Shown: positions 11,261 through 23,425 of the stretch, piece by piece | How the letters are laid out: each line of letters starts with the position of its first letter | Position numbering within the stretch: position 1 is the stretch's first letter | NCBI GenBank assembly: GCA_964023205.1 | Contig: OZ026847.1 | Location: forward strand, 632,501-696,500 | Length of the DNA stretch: 64,000 nt | Direction of reading: 5' to 3' | Source: Lutraria lutraria | Taxonomy: Eukaryota > Mollusca > Bivalvia > Venerida > Mactridae | The notes under the pieces: generated by a model | What the model was told of the DNA's origin: nothing | The model's input: only the letters and a program-made list of their open reading frames with translations | Database searches by the model: none | Position numbers and translations under genes: made by a program

Positions 11261-12004
11261 GATCTATCTTTTCTACTACTTTCCTCATGTTATTCTTCAA
11301 ATCTGATTTGTCATCTCCAATGGTTCCTTCATTCTTGTTGATTGTAATTAATTAAATGAAGTGTTGTGGTTATTCTTGCATTCATTCATATCTTCCCTCA
11401 TTCATAATTTCAATATCATCCAAAGGTTACAATAGTGAGATAAGATTTGAAACAATATATCTAGAATAATGTTTATTTTATTTAATCCTAACTCAAATTG
11501 ATAAGATGTTACACTGTATTGTTGAATCAGTGTCATATTGTACCACTGAACATACACCAACACAATGGTAATGCAATAAGGTTGTATATGCTGATCACAA
11601 GTTCATTGGAGATAAGTCTATAAAGCCCTATTTAACTGTTTTTGAAGTACATCCTCTTGAGTAAAACAACTTTGATTGAGTTTCTGTACTAATCTAGACT
11701 ACATTATCTGAATGAATTATGGAGGTTCAGGTATGAAGTCCAATGATGGCATTTTTTCTGTATCAAAACATGAGTGATGCTTTCAGAGTCCATGCTGATA
11801 GAGAAGCTGACTGACCCACAGTTGCCAGTATGAAGTATGAAGTTGAATGTCAGGGTCAGACATATTGAAACTTAACAACCAGTCTACAATAGAAAGGCTT
11901 TCACTGGTTGACAGCGAGTATAATTGTATATATTGACCAATGCATGAAAAGCCTCGATCTACTGACACACTGGTTACTAAATTCACTTTAAGAACAGAAT
12001 TAAG
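11261..12004. other. Intergenic, no feature seen
   Basis: AT-rich spacer. Short open frames here show no recognisable protein character. Confidence 0.5.
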
Positions 12005-12255
12005 TCTGTCAAAACTTTGTTTTGTTTATTTCGAGTTTTACGACCCTTTTCAACAGTCAGAGTCATATGAGGGGGACAGTTCACCTAAGCAGTACTAGAC
12101 TCCCATCCTCCGTTAGCAACTGCCTACTTTCTCACATAAAGAGACATTGTTGGTAGCGGGGCTTGAACCCACAACCTTCTATCAGTGAGAGGTTACAGTG
12201 CTTGAAGTCAGCGACCTTAACCACTTCACCACGGAGGCGGGTCTCTGCCAAAACT
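12005..12255 (-). mobile_element. tRNA-derived SINE 1 with target-site duplication
   Basis: Body about 12017-12243, minus strand. The head resembles a Leu/Ser-type tRNA: A-box TGGTGAAGTGGTTAAGG, a long variable-arm-like insert, and B-box GGTTCAAGCCCC. The body ends in a 3' tail GTTGAAAAGGGTCGTAAAAC then AAATAAACAAAAC. It is flanked by 12-bp repeats TCTG(T/C)CAAAACT at 12005-12016 and 12244-12255, with one mismatch. This is a clear SINE insertion. The tail resembles molluscan SINE tails ending in GTAAAAC; the family name is not assigned. Confidence 0.8.
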
Positions 12256-12338
12256 AGGCATAATTATATTCTAGTAAAATAATAAAGATTTTATCAGAAT
12301 ACTAGTATGGTGAAAATAGTATTAAATTTGTAGAAAAG

Positions 12339-12548
12339 ATGCACTTAAATTTGTTTATTTCATCCGGTTTTACGCCATTTTCAACATTATTTCAGTCATA
12401 TCGTGGCGGGCAGTTATATCCAGTAATATTTTCAGTCAAATTTGTCACGGACAGTGTAAGCCTCACCTGGGGTTCGAACTCACAACCTCTCGATCATCAG
12501 ACAAACGCTCTAACCACTGAGCTAGCCGGGCGGGCTTATGCTCTTAAA
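12339..12548 (-). mobile_element. tRNA-derived SINE 2 with target-site duplication
   Basis: Body 12350-12537, minus strand. The head GGCTAGCTCAGTGGTTAGAG through GAGTTCGAACCCC has good A and B boxes, and an Ile-like anticodon loop CTGATGA. The tail GTTGAAAATGGCGTAAAAC then AAATAAACAAA nearly matches SINE 1, although the heads differ. Flanking repeats are ATGC(A/T)CTTAAA at 12339-12349 and 12538-12548. No protein is encoded. Confidence 0.8.
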
Positions 12549-12900
12549 AGCATATGTAAAGCATAATTGATAATAAGTTATTTTTGGAAAGTAAATATTT
12601 ATCCCACATACTGGGTATACATGTAGTAATTGATCATTGTTTGTAGATCATTGTTTGTAGATCATTGTTTTCAGGCATTTGCAAAGTTATCACAATTCTG
12701 TAAGTTTGTCAACTGGTTCCAAAAGACTATAATGACTGCTATCTTACAACTCCTTGAAATCAGTTTGAAATGTTCCAAGGATAAATTAATGTAAGAACAA
12801 TGCAGTCTTTCATCCATTCACAGCTTGTGCAGTAGAATTTGACTGTACAGAAGGCCTTACTTAGCAACATTGTAATTTTTTAATGATATATATATACATG
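12549..12900. other. Spacer with a 14-bp triplication
   Basis: GATCATTGTTTGTA is repeated about three times from 12632 to 12670. Nothing else was recognised. Confidence 0.5.
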
Positions 12901-13080
12901 TATGGTCAAACCTGTATTAGCATCCACCTTCTAATGAAGGCCACACTACAAATAAAGTCTATTCTTTTAAAACTTTTGATGATTATTTGGAACAAAATGA
13001 CCCCCAACAAAGGCCACCTGTCAATAAAGGCCATTTCATGTCTTTCCCAAAGGTGACCATTGTTCACAGGTTTGGCTGTA
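12901..13080 (-). mobile_element. MITE family B, copy 1
   Basis: Ends GGTCAAACCTGT and ACAGGTTTGGCTGTA are inverted. The interior holds several AAAGGCCA/TGGCCTTT motifs. Related copies lie at 20907, 22866, 28712 and 52336. Confidence 0.7.
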
Positions 13081-13301
13081 ATCTTTTATTAGTAAACAAC
13101 AAGTTTATCATAAACTCAAGTAATATCTGTAATTTACTACAAATGAGTAAAATTCAAGACTAAAGAAATTCATCCAAACAATCAGAAAATTATGTTTTTG
13201 TGGATTCAGGCATTTAGAGAAGTGTAGAACTGTAAGAACAGTTGATACAGGGGTAAACATTGAATAGCCATATCTTACATGTATATCTTATTTGCTCAAC
13301 A
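13081..13301. other. Spacer, no feature seen
   Basis: AT-rich, nothing recognised. Confidence 0.5.
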
Positions 13302-13530
13302 TCCAGGCCCTGAGGATATACAATTTGAGATCAGTCTCCAAGCTCTAATCTCAATTTAACTCTCAATGTATTATGGTTTAAATTATGATTAATGTTTAGA
13401 TACATATTCAGGCCAACGTAACAATTACATTATTTTTGTCTGATTATAATTAATGAAGAAACATTGATAGACAAAATAAGAGATTTGAACTCAGAGACTG
13501 ATCTCAAAGTTTATAATCTTGAGGCCAGGA
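13302..13530. mobile_element. Foldback MITE-like element with ~45 bp arms
   Basis: Left arm: TCCAGGCCCTGAGGATATAC then TTTGAGATCAGTCTC. Right arm is its inverse: GAGACTGATCTCAAA then TTGAGGCCAGGA. The arms pair with few mismatches around a ~130 bp AT-rich middle. No other copy is seen in the window. Confidence 0.6.
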
Positions 13531-15424
13531 CTATCAAGCATATTTTTTATTTGTTGTGTGCAGCGGGACATCTTAAAATATAAACCCATAGAATATAATA
13601 TATGTGGACAAATTAAAACAATTTGTTTATTCATTACCTTTTGTAGATCTATGAAAGGTACATTTTGCAGTTATGTCTAAGAATAAAAGCTTTCTAAGAC
13701 TGATACCCTACATTTCAGACTCCCCCACTGGGTCCACACACATCCATATTTAAGAGAGGTTTCCATAGTCATAAAGTGTGGAAATAAGAAATTTTACCAT
13801 TTTGGCAAATTGTTTGATAAACTTCAGCTATATACACAGTGAGAGAAATTATTCTGAATTTATTCAACAGCACAACCTTGGATATGATTTGCATTTTTAA
13901 TACTATTGAGTAACTGCAGCTCCTTTATGATGACATTTTATTATCAGTTAGTGTTTGTTATCTAACTGACAAGCAAAAACTAGGGGAGCAATAAAATTGA
14001 GCAAAGTGTGTGCAAGAATATAATACCTACTGAAAGGTTATAAAAGTTATCAATAAATAATCGTAACAAAATTCGTACACACAGATTTTATCTCGTTTCT
14101 CAAAATTTTATAAACCAACTAGTAGCAATGGATTAATACAGAAGATGGGGGTCAATCGTAAAATCTAACCATGTGCTCTTGACTATTACAGAAAAAATGG
14201 ATACATAACCTGTTCACTCATACAAAGGTAAGAGTTGTTTTTATCATATTGATGACGGAATATTTAAACTGTTAGTAGATGTTAACATGAGGATTAAAAA
14301 ATGACTAAATTGATTCTAAGATGAGATTAATTAATTTGACTATTTCCCATGTTAGAGTGGAGTACATATTGTCTCTATATAACTCCAATAATCCATTTTC
14401 AGTAAAAAAAACTTTTTGTTCACATGACCTGTAGGAAGCTTACAAGGCAAGGCATACTTGCAATTAACGGGAAGTATATATACATGTAGTTGATTGCCTA
14501 GGTGACATATACTCCTGCTAATTAATTAGTAACAGTGACCTGAAGTTAAGCTTACTTGGCCAAATTTAGTATGCAACTACACTGCTACCTCTACATAGCA
14601 AATCCCTTTGGGAGAAAACCTGGGAGAATCAGAATAATGTTTTTGTAGAGAGGTTGTTGTTGTTGTCCTAGCAAGATAATGAATAATGAAATCACATCTC
14701 AAATGATTCATCTGCCACCTCTAAATTACACATCACATAGAAATGTTACAAGTTCAGGTAGCATGTTGTAAGGAGATGTATAATTTAGAATCTAGAAGTA
14801 TTGATAAGGTCGACTGACTGCCAAGCTTACAGTTGACAAACAGTATTAAACCCTATTCAAACAAGGATACAATAAATTATATGAAAAGAGTAAACATTAA
14901 AGAAACAGCATCCCAACCTGATCAGTGCTATCAATTATATTCAAATGTAAAATGCATGTCAAAATGTCACAGAGAAACAGATTAAGCTTCATCAGGTTTC
15001 TAGATGTATTATTTCCCACATCACCAGGTCTGCAGCGTTCCATACTCTACAGACTGGCTATACTATTGGAAAGCTGAACTTCAAATTGTTCTGTTTCAAA
15101 AACTGAATATAAAAATACTGTTAAAGTAATAATCTGCTTAAAAGTACAATTTTTACAAAAGACAGTGAAATGGAAATATTAGAAAATACTGAGGTAGTCA
15201 AATTTCCAAGTGACAGGATATCAACTTGTGAGAGAGAAACACTTACACAAGCCATACCCTAGCTGTCAAATAATTATGCATACTTTATGAACTGTTCATG
15301 AATGGTTCAAGAAAAAATCATGTTTCCAATTCCATTCGAAGTGGAAATTTTTGCTGTATGGTGACTGTGTGGAAAGTTTACATTAACACTTCATATCCAT
15401 CCTAAATCACTGTGCAGATCTGTG
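13531..15424. other. Intergenic, no gene seen
   Basis: AT-rich DNA. No long open frame and no clear repeat was recognised. Confidence 0.5.
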
Positions 15425-15588
15425 TACAGTACAACCTTTACAAAGCAACACCCTTTGGGAGTAGCAAAATTATGTTGTTATTGAGAGGTTGTTGCTCTAC
15501 AGAATCTTAAATTAATAGTTAAATCATGAAGTAGGAAAACATCATATTACTGTTGAAGAGATGGCTGCTCTGGAGAGGTTGTACTGTA
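15425..15588 (+). mobile_element. MITE family A, copy 2
   Basis: TACAGTACAACCTTT at the left, GGAGAGGTTGTACTGTA at the right, with inverted ends. The interior has the AACACCCTTTGGGAGTAGCA and GAGAGGTTGTTGCTCTA motifs of family A. TA dinucleotides bound it. Confidence 0.8.
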
Positions 15589-15980
15589 TAACTTAAAGTA
15601 AAGAACATTATACAACAGTTTGAATTACTTCCCCTTGTTTGTTACTGTATGCAGTGATCTTTACAAATTATCATGACAATAGTTGGACTGTAAAATTGGT
15701 CCACTAAGTGAATCAAAGATAATTTTAGATAAAACAACATTACAATATAATACTACAGATGAACAAGATAGGTCAACTTTAATTTATCTAAATATGTAAA
15801 TTTCTTCAACAACTTCAACATAATCAATTAATGTTTGCATGGAAACAAACAATCTGATGTTAAATCTGATTTTGAAGGAATTTTTGTAATGAATATAAGA
15901 TCTGTGTGCATCAAAAAACAATAATACAGTTTTATGCTCTAATTAAACAAAAATAAAGTTGCCATTATGACCTAAAACAA
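15589..15980. other. Spacer, no feature seen
   Basis: AT-rich, nothing recognised. Confidence 0.5.
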
Positions 15981-16749
15981 TACTGTATACGTCTTTAATT
16001 CTGCGGGTGCAAAATTTGGTGTTTTTAAGATGTTCATGAATTGGCGGGTTCTATATTTGGCGGTTTCATATCCAACTGCCAAAACAAAAACCATGTCTTT
16101 TTAAGCGCCAAAATTAAAACACTTAAGAAAATAAGTTTCCAACATTTTCAAGGGAAATAATTAGACCATCAAAGTTTAATTAATATCCTCCTAAATACTA
16201 TCGTATCAAGTGAAATGTATAAACAGCAAGAATAAGTTACATGAAAACCAAAGTGTTGGTAATTGAATTGTATTGGTAATTATTTGGGATCGAACAGGAG
16301 TTAACACAATGGGTAAAAGTGATTATTTGTTTTGATAATTTATCTTAAATTGACGCATAGTGTTATTATATCGGGTTTAATTTAGTCTGTGCCGATGAAA
16401 TAAGTTTTATATCGTGTGACAAATAAGCTGTATTGTTTGAATCGTTAAGATTTTACATTGTTTCAATTAATATTTACCCTAAGGCAATAAATGTAATGCA
16501 TGTACTTTAACTGATGAGAGTAAACAAGTAATAATACATGTACAAACATACTAAACAAACAGTTACATGAAAAAGTGTTAGTTACACCTTTTGATAACAA
16601 AAGTTACAATAATTTTCTTTGACAAAATAATTGGCAGTGTTCATTATTGGCGTGGTTTTATATTGGCGTGGTCTAGATTTTGCGGTTCCGATGCTGACCT
16701 CCAATATCACCTAAATAAACCGGGCGCCAATATTAAGACGTATACAGTA
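15981..16749. mobile_element. 769 bp non-autonomous TIR element
   Basis: Starts TACTGTATACGTCTTTAAT and ends ATTAAGACGTATACAGTA, an inverted pair of ~18 bp. Just inside both ends are clusters of TTGGCG-type motifs (16041-16110 and 16630-16735), GGCGGTTT/GGCGTGGTTT on one strand and GCGCCAA on the other. There is no open frame. Bounded by TA. Confidence 0.7.
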
Positions 16750-16807
16750 ATACTTTACTCCAGAGCCTGAAATTAAGATATGAAGAACTAAACTTTAGGA
16801 GATTTAA

Positions 16808-16965
16808 GCTCAATACAATAGTGTAGAAGATTTATGGTCAAAGAATAATGATAGACACTTATGCTCAACACAATAATGTAGAAGATCAATGCTCAATACA
16901 ATGATATAGGTTTTTTGCTCAATACAACAATGCAGAAGATTTATGCTCAATACAATAAAAATTTT
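16808..16965 (+). repeat. ~27-bp degenerate tandem repeat
   Basis: About five to six units of the type GCTCAATACAATANTGTAGA then AGATTTAT. The motif GCTCAA occurs at 16808, 16863, 16891, 16917 and 16944; the first gap equals two units. Confidence 0.6.
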
Positions 16966-17997
16966 CTTGAACTATTCCTGTCAAAGATAAATGATACCAA
17001 TTAATAATCTATTACTTAAACATTACTAATGAAGCAAAGCAGTATATAATAATTGTATAAACTGGTAATAAAATAGTAAACATATCCAACATTCACAATT
17101 TCACATATAATATTATTATATGAATATATAAAGAATGTACAAGAATACAGTACATACAACTTCTTATAACCTTCTGTATTTTCACTCTTTTTATTTTCTT
17201 TTCAGTCATGAATGTATGCCTTTGTCCATGGCAATCAAAGCTTTATAAAATGAGCAGCTATTAAATATCACCTAAAACCCGTTATCCCGAAAAACTATCT
17301 GAATAAAGGCACATAAACCAGTGCTCAACTTGAAAACAGCCGTTATAATATACATCCTTAAAATTAACTGCAGCGTCAGTCTATTATGTACCTATCAAAT
17401 TTACCGTATAATTTTCAATTTAGCATAAAACGATTCTTCAAATTACCTACCCATGACCGTGATTTTAGATGCTTCGATAGATTTAACGGTGAAAAAAAAT
17501 TAGAAAATTCAAATTTCATCACATCGTTTACAAAATACCGTTATGCAAAACACTTTTAGCTGGATGGAAAAAAGTAAGTTTGTTTCATTTTCCTTTACTT
17601 TGGAAATCATTTTTTCATGACTTTGTTGTTAAACTTGACTAAATATGTTTATATTCTTACCAGTTAAGTATTAAAACAACCAATTCTCAACTAAAGGCTA
17701 AAACTTGAAACTTTTATTTAAATCCATTGAAAAAAATACAAACAACTAGAAATGTTTGATACAAAGTAACATTTCAAAGAGAATTCACCAAATATGTCTC
17801 TCTGAGACTCTTCAAGAACTCAGTAACAATGAGTGATAAAAATCTCGAAAAATAGTTGAATAAGAAATAAGAAGGCAGTGAATAAGGTAGTGACAGATTA
17901 ATTCATTTAAGTCTTTATGAGCTAAAAATTCAACTGGATATATCATTGGACTTATTTTCACCTTCAACATTGGGACCACGTAACAGAGGTTTGCATT
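16966..17997. other. Intergenic, no gene seen
   Basis: AT-rich. A CTAGAAATGTTTG stretch at 17748 resembles the CTAG end of the HINE-like elements but has no convincing partner. Confidence 0.45.
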
Positions 17998-18175
17998 CAG
18001 TGCAACCTCTCCAAAGTAACACCCTTTGGGAGAAGCAAAAATATGTTGCTGTTGAGTTTGTTGCTCTAGAGAGGTTAAATTAATAAATATAGTTAAATTG
18101 TGCAGTGGGAAAATCACGCTGTTGTTGAAGGGAGGTTGTCGCTCTACAGAGGGCCACTATGAAGAGGTTGTACTA
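17998..18175 (+). mobile_element. MITE family A, copy 3
   Basis: CAGTGCAACCTCTCCAAAG at the left and GAAGAGGTTGTACTA at the right, with the family A interior. The right end is slightly decayed (ACTAC for ACTGTA). Confidence 0.75.
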
Positions 18176-18400
18176 CATGTTCCTATTTCTGTCATGGTGG
18201 TATGATCATTTAGTAATGGTTACTAAATGGTAAAGATGTCAAAGAATGATTTATATCTGATAAAAAGTGATGGAATACTTGTACATGTATTAGATAGTAA
18301 GATTGTCTTAAGAAGAAGCTGTCCAAGGATTTCAATTAAGATATCTTTCTGTTTAGTTTAGCAGCATTTATCAAGAGTATTTTAGTTAGGAAATTGTGAG
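18176..18400. other. Spacer, no feature seen
   Basis: AT-rich, nothing recognised. Confidence 0.5.
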
Positions 18401-18525
18401 ACACTTCACCTAGCCAGTGCTCCAAAGGTCCTCTACCAGTACTGTACCCTACATTACCCCCACATTCTGTAAGCAACAGTGTAATCTACTTTTTTACATA
18501 AAGAATGTGATTCACAGGTGCACAT
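18401..18525 (-). mobile_element. SINE fragment related to SINE 1
   Basis: Shares TTCACCTA-GCAGT, TAGCAAC-like, CTACTTT and ACATAAAGA blocks, in order, with the body of the SINE at 12005-12255. The tRNA head and the 3' tail are not recognisable. Probably an old truncated copy. Confidence 0.4.
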
Positions 18526-18780
18526 GAGTGGTAAATAAACATAGATGTAATATGAACAATCATATACCAAGTCTGAGTCTCAAACATGGCTGGATATGTG
18601 TTTTTTCAATGAATCTTTTTCTGATGTTCTAAAACTTAAACAGCCCAACCCTCTACAAACTAACTGATCTTCATGAATGAGAAAGTAAACAGGGGTTATC
18701 TGTAAAATTACTTCTTTTTTACCTTTGTAACCCGTAAGGCATTTAATGTGTATGCTTACTTTATGAACATCCTAGATGTT

Positions 18781-18975
18781 TGTTGGAAACTGTACGTTTA
18801 GTTCAGCTTTCCATCAGAGTTACATGCTAGGTCTGCATGATTTTTAATGTGGACCAACATACTACGTTTTTCTACATCCGCCTTATTACTAAGTTCCCGT
18901 TCCATGTTGCAGTTCAAATCTATGTATGTTCGGTTTCCATGAGTACTAGTTCAGTACGTTGATATTGTTATAGTA
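18781..18975 (+). repeat. Dispersed repeat D, copy 1
   Basis: Shares, in order, TTGGAAAC, CAGCTTTCC, CTACATCCGCC, TAAGTTCCCGTTCCATGTTG, TTTCCATGAGTAC and TTCAGTACGTTGATATTGT with 46424-46640 and 50291-50452. No inverted ends or open frame were seen. The nature of the repeat is unknown. Confidence 0.55.
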
Positions 18976-20487
18976 AACAGTGACAGCAACAGGACCAGTG
19001 GAAGACTTGTATGATTTCATGCTTGTAGCTTTCAATGTCGTAGAATGATGTATTCAGATCTGATTTTAGAAGGTGCAAATGCTATATATGAATGTCTCCT
19101 GGATCTGGGGTCAACATTTTTAACAATAATGCATGTACTGCAAGTTTAAGTTAGGATTAAGTATTATCTACTCAACATTAACTTAATAACTTAATATGTA
19201 CAGAACACTAAAGACCATCACCTTCCATAAGAGTGACACTTAATATTTAAAGTGCCAAGCAGATATCAGAGGAGGGTCCAGGACTTCAGGATAGGGGGGG
19301 ATGGGGGCGTAATATTTAGGAATTGAATAATGCTGAATGTTAATTTCCTTGAATGATATTTCATTTCTATCTATCGTCAGGGACTTTTAGGGGAGGGGAT
19401 TCACCCCCCCCCCCCTGAATCAGCTCGTGGATATAAATTGGCCATGAATGCTACTGGCAGTGTATTGAGACTTTGGAATACTTGGTCAGAGATTCCTTCC
19501 AACAGTAAGTCCTCAAAATACTGAATAGATCAGCTATAAATGCTGACTTCTGAACTGTATATGTGCAAGAACCTTTAATACAGAGTGACTATCTATTATA
19601 GTATGCAGTAAAATCACTGCTGATAATTTAAGCAAACAGATAAACTTAATTCATGCAAAAGGAATCAGGAGTCAGGTGTAAGGGGTCAGGTAAATAAATT
19701 AAACCTAGAAACAGACACCATAATTGGGCAATCCTAAATCTCTTCATATCAACTACTGCCTGTGTACATATCTACTCATAAATATTCATTCTGGAAAGGT
19801 CAATTTAAAAAGGTCTAATACATTTTAAGCTGTAATCAAAATAGAAAACTGAAAGAGGAAGTAAATATATTTGACAAAAAGAGGAGTGGCAGATAATTCA
19901 TAAAACTGACAGAAATGAGAATTAACTGAACTTTATATAATAAGAGATGACACAAAAATTAATATGAATATTTCTGTATTATTGTTACTAGTAATTGTAA
20001 TCAGTTGATGAACATTTCGTTGATTAATCAGAGGCAAAAGTCAGTGATTAATCAATTAAAACTGATTAAATAAGAAATGACATAGAATGTTAAGACTACA
20101 TAACCTACACAACCCTTAAACCAAAAGAATAGCACAAAATCAATAAAAATTGAAAAAATTAATGCCTTAACTTTATAAGATGTCTGAGTAAAATAACATA
20201 AAAAAATAATTCTACTATTAAAAACAGGCTGAACCAGAATTATGCTGCATTTACAAATACAGTTTGAACAGCATTGCACCGGAGTCACTATAGCTTATCA
20301 AATCAATCATTTAGGTTTTTAAAGTGCAAACCCTTTCAGCAAAGTGTAAGGTCTGCAGTACTATAGTCAAGAACAACAACTCTGTACAAAATAAAAATTT
20401 TGTTGATTAAATCGGAGCATCGTCATCGTCACGTCAATAACCATTTGTCATTGATTTGTTGATTAAATGATTAATCGGAACATCACT
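18976..20487. other. Intergenic with G/C homopolymer tracts
   Basis: No gene recognised. G-rich tracts near 19297-19310 and 19390-19400 are flanked by ACTTCAGG and CCTGAATC, which could be the ends of a small decayed inverted-repeat element. Confidence 0.4.
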
Positions 20488-20670
20488 AATTGTTACCACG
20501 CTCATAATCATTTTTACAGTTTGTCATAATTTCTTGTCCAATGAAATGTCCGCATTTCATTGGAAATTAGAAAAATATATCACATAAAAATTAAAGTGCC
20601 GAGAACCTGGTAAGTCACTGTTTTTCTGTATTTACAGAAATTTTGGACAAACTGTAAATCAGTTACCATC
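20488..20670. mobile_element. Foldback element with a nested perfect 12-bp hairpin
   Basis: Outer arms: TTGTTACCA...TTTTTACAGTTTGTC and GGACAAACTGTAAATC then AGTTACCATC. Nested inside is a perfect hairpin TCCAATGAAATG-TCCG-CATTTCATTGGA (20537-20564). There is no open frame. Probably a MITE; a structured RNA is a less likely reading. Confidence 0.5.
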
Positions 20671-20906
20671 ATATTTCGAATTTTATGCGACATTATATCA
20701 CGGCGCTCCGCTTGTTATATATTATATTACGTAACATTTGAAATATGAAAGATATCTTGTACAAAATTCTCGAAGGTGTATCTAACTTAAATTAAGACTG
20801 ATTAGGCATTTAAGCAAACACCTTGCTCTGGAAATATTAAAAAACAACACAATTACTACTATAGTGTTTCTTACTATGTCATTCTAAATTACAGATTTAT
20901 AACAAA

Positions 20907-20980
20907 CAGTTAAACCTGTGCTAGCAGCCACTTCCAAATAAAGGTCACCCCGTGAATAAAGGCCATTCTTTTAAAAAAAC
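20907..20980 (-). mobile_element. MITE family B, truncated copy 2
   Basis: CAGTTAAACCTGTGCTAGCA then AAATAAAGGTCACC and AATAAAGGCCATTCTTTTAAA match one half of family B (compare 12901). The other half and the second end are missing. Confidence 0.6.
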
Positions 20981-22865
20981 ATTATTGTTAAGTCCTTATT
21001 AATTACCGATAAGATTGTACAAAGATCTAGCAAAATGGACTCGAAGGTATAAACAAGTAAAACACCATTTCATCAAAGTTCTTCAAACAATATGAATATA
21101 TATATATGCTTTTGTAAAAAAATACCATGCAAACAATTTTACAAACAACATTGATATTCAATGCTTAATTTTTAAATTGTTTTACAAATGTTTGTGGTTA
21201 GTACCAGGTTACAGGCCTACAGCAAAGGTTTTGAGTCCAGAAACATTAAACCCCCTTTAAAAGGGTAAGGTAAAAAAAATGACATAATGAACCCAGATAG
21301 ATCTAAATCACATATGTAATCAATCTTCATCCAAGAGTACACTATACACTATACCTTTAATTAAATTTCTGAATTTCTGATCAGAAAATGGAGTCTGTTT
21401 GAATATTGGTAACCTAATTATACATTGAGGGATCTGATCAGGGTGATACTCTTTCACAGAGAGTATCAATTATACCATCATGTTAAATCCAATCTCCATA
21501 TTGAAGAGCTTTTTTGGTTACAAATTATGCTAAAAGACACAGAATTTAAAATATACATTTTAAAAGGGTGGTAGGGGAGAAGTTTATTGAAATACATAAT
21601 GTAACATGTCATATGTAACAATAAATTAATGAAAGATGAACATCAATCATTTAGAAAAATATAATTTAAGTTCATAAAATAAGCCAACCATTACAAAATA
21701 AACCAATAGCAACAACATCAACAAGTAGCAACAACATCATTATCATCATCAACAACAAATATTTACAACAACAACCATAGTAGCATCATTTATATGAAGT
21801 AACAAATAAATTAACCAATTAAATCTTCAGCAGTAAAGATAAAATTAGCAAAAGTATCATCTATAATTCTATCATCACCTTTAATCCATTATTTTGGCAA
21901 AGGTAAAGGTCAGTTTCACTGAAAAGACATTTTTCTTTGTAAACTATCCCCTACTTCAATTCTTAAACAACCAAAAGCTATGTGGTTTTAAATCAAACAA
22001 AAATTGTTTTAACTTGTAAGAATATCAACATACACAAAATACTGATGAGTCAGTAACATGCGTAGCAACAGAAGCAACAACTTCATCATTACCACTGTCA
22101 CTTCAAACAACAATAAAACTTATTACTTCATACTTCAGTATGAATTAAAAGCAATATATTTTCATAGCTTAAAGTGTCAATAACAGAAACCTGATCTATC
22201 AGTGTAATACTTCATTATTTAACACTTAAAATTTTGCAATATAGATAAGTTATTTATCAACAACGTCAACATTTTTTTAATACAATTTCTTAAAAACATA
22301 CAAATCTTATTTTGCACATCTGGGCATTTGAATACACAGTACATTATCATATTAACTGTACAGGATTAAATGAAGCGTAATATTATTATGGCTGATAACA
22401 GATTTTTTATCTAATTATTGCAATTACAATGACTGCAAATTGTATTACTATCCCAAAAAATCAGTTAATCACTAAGTTTATGCTATATATTTCACCATAA
22501 ACAAACTTTACTTCATTTTTCAATAAGAAGTGTCACATTAAAGTTGATAGCTTTAATCAAACCCAGGTGATACTTAATACTAACACAGCAATAAAGAAAC
22601 TACATTCAATATAGCACAGATTAGTGTCAGGTTTAATCCAATCTTAATTCAATCACCAAGGTTAATTTATGTACAATAAACATGCATGCATTTATTTGTG
22701 ACAATTTAATATTATAGGAAAATATCTTATATGTATACATATAACAGTAAACAATATATAATTGTACAGCCATGATAAAGTGTTACCTTTGTTGATATAT
22801 TTCTCATGATAATGAAAATGATGAAGTATACTTATCAGGTAGTTGTATTTAGATTTATTACCTGA
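20981..22865. other. Intergenic, trinucleotide-rich patch
   Basis: Mostly AT-rich and empty. At 21710-21780 CAACAA/CATCAT trinucleotides form a degenerate microsatellite. No gene was seen. Confidence 0.5.
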
Positions 22866-23025
22866 TACAATCATACCTGAGAAGAAAGACCACCCATGGG
22901 AAGGACAAAACTGGCCTTTATTGACAGGTGGCCTTTATTTGGAGGACATTTTGTTCTAAATAATGTATGTTTTTTAAATGAATGGCCTTTATTCAGAGGT
23001 GGCTGCTAACACAGGTTTGACTGTA
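22866..23025 (+). mobile_element. MITE family B, copy 3
   Basis: Left end TACAATCATACCTGAGAAG, right end ACACAGGTTTGACTGTA. The interior has GGCCTTTATT repeats and ATTTTGTTCTAAATAAT, shared with 28712 and 52336. Confidence 0.75.
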
Positions 23026-23390
23026 CATCTTGTTATCTATTAAGTATGTAACCCATCACAGAATTTAAAATAAATAGTAAAAGGGGTTTCTAGATTTTGA
23101 AAGCAAAAAAAAAAACAATATACAAACATGAATTTAAGTCCAGTTTCTTTATACAGTCTTTTTATGTATCTAAAAAGCTGTATACATGAAAATGGTCCTC
23201 AGGACTCTGGTAATAAGGAGTAGAAATGTACTCAGGATATGTTGAAATTACTGTAAAACTTGTTAACTTTCTAAGCTGATTACAGTCCTGCAGAATGAGT
23301 CATCTGTAAAAACGTGTCCAGCCCTGGTACTTATATTTCAATCCCATAGTAATGAAATGTGACAGAGAACACAAGGTAATAGACTGTTGT

Positions 23391-23425
23391 CAATCAATCA
23401 ATCAATTAATCAATCAATTAATCAG
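23391..23425 (+). repeat. AATC tetranucleotide microsatellite
   Basis: About eight units of CAAT/CAAT-TAAT type in a row. Confidence 0.8.
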
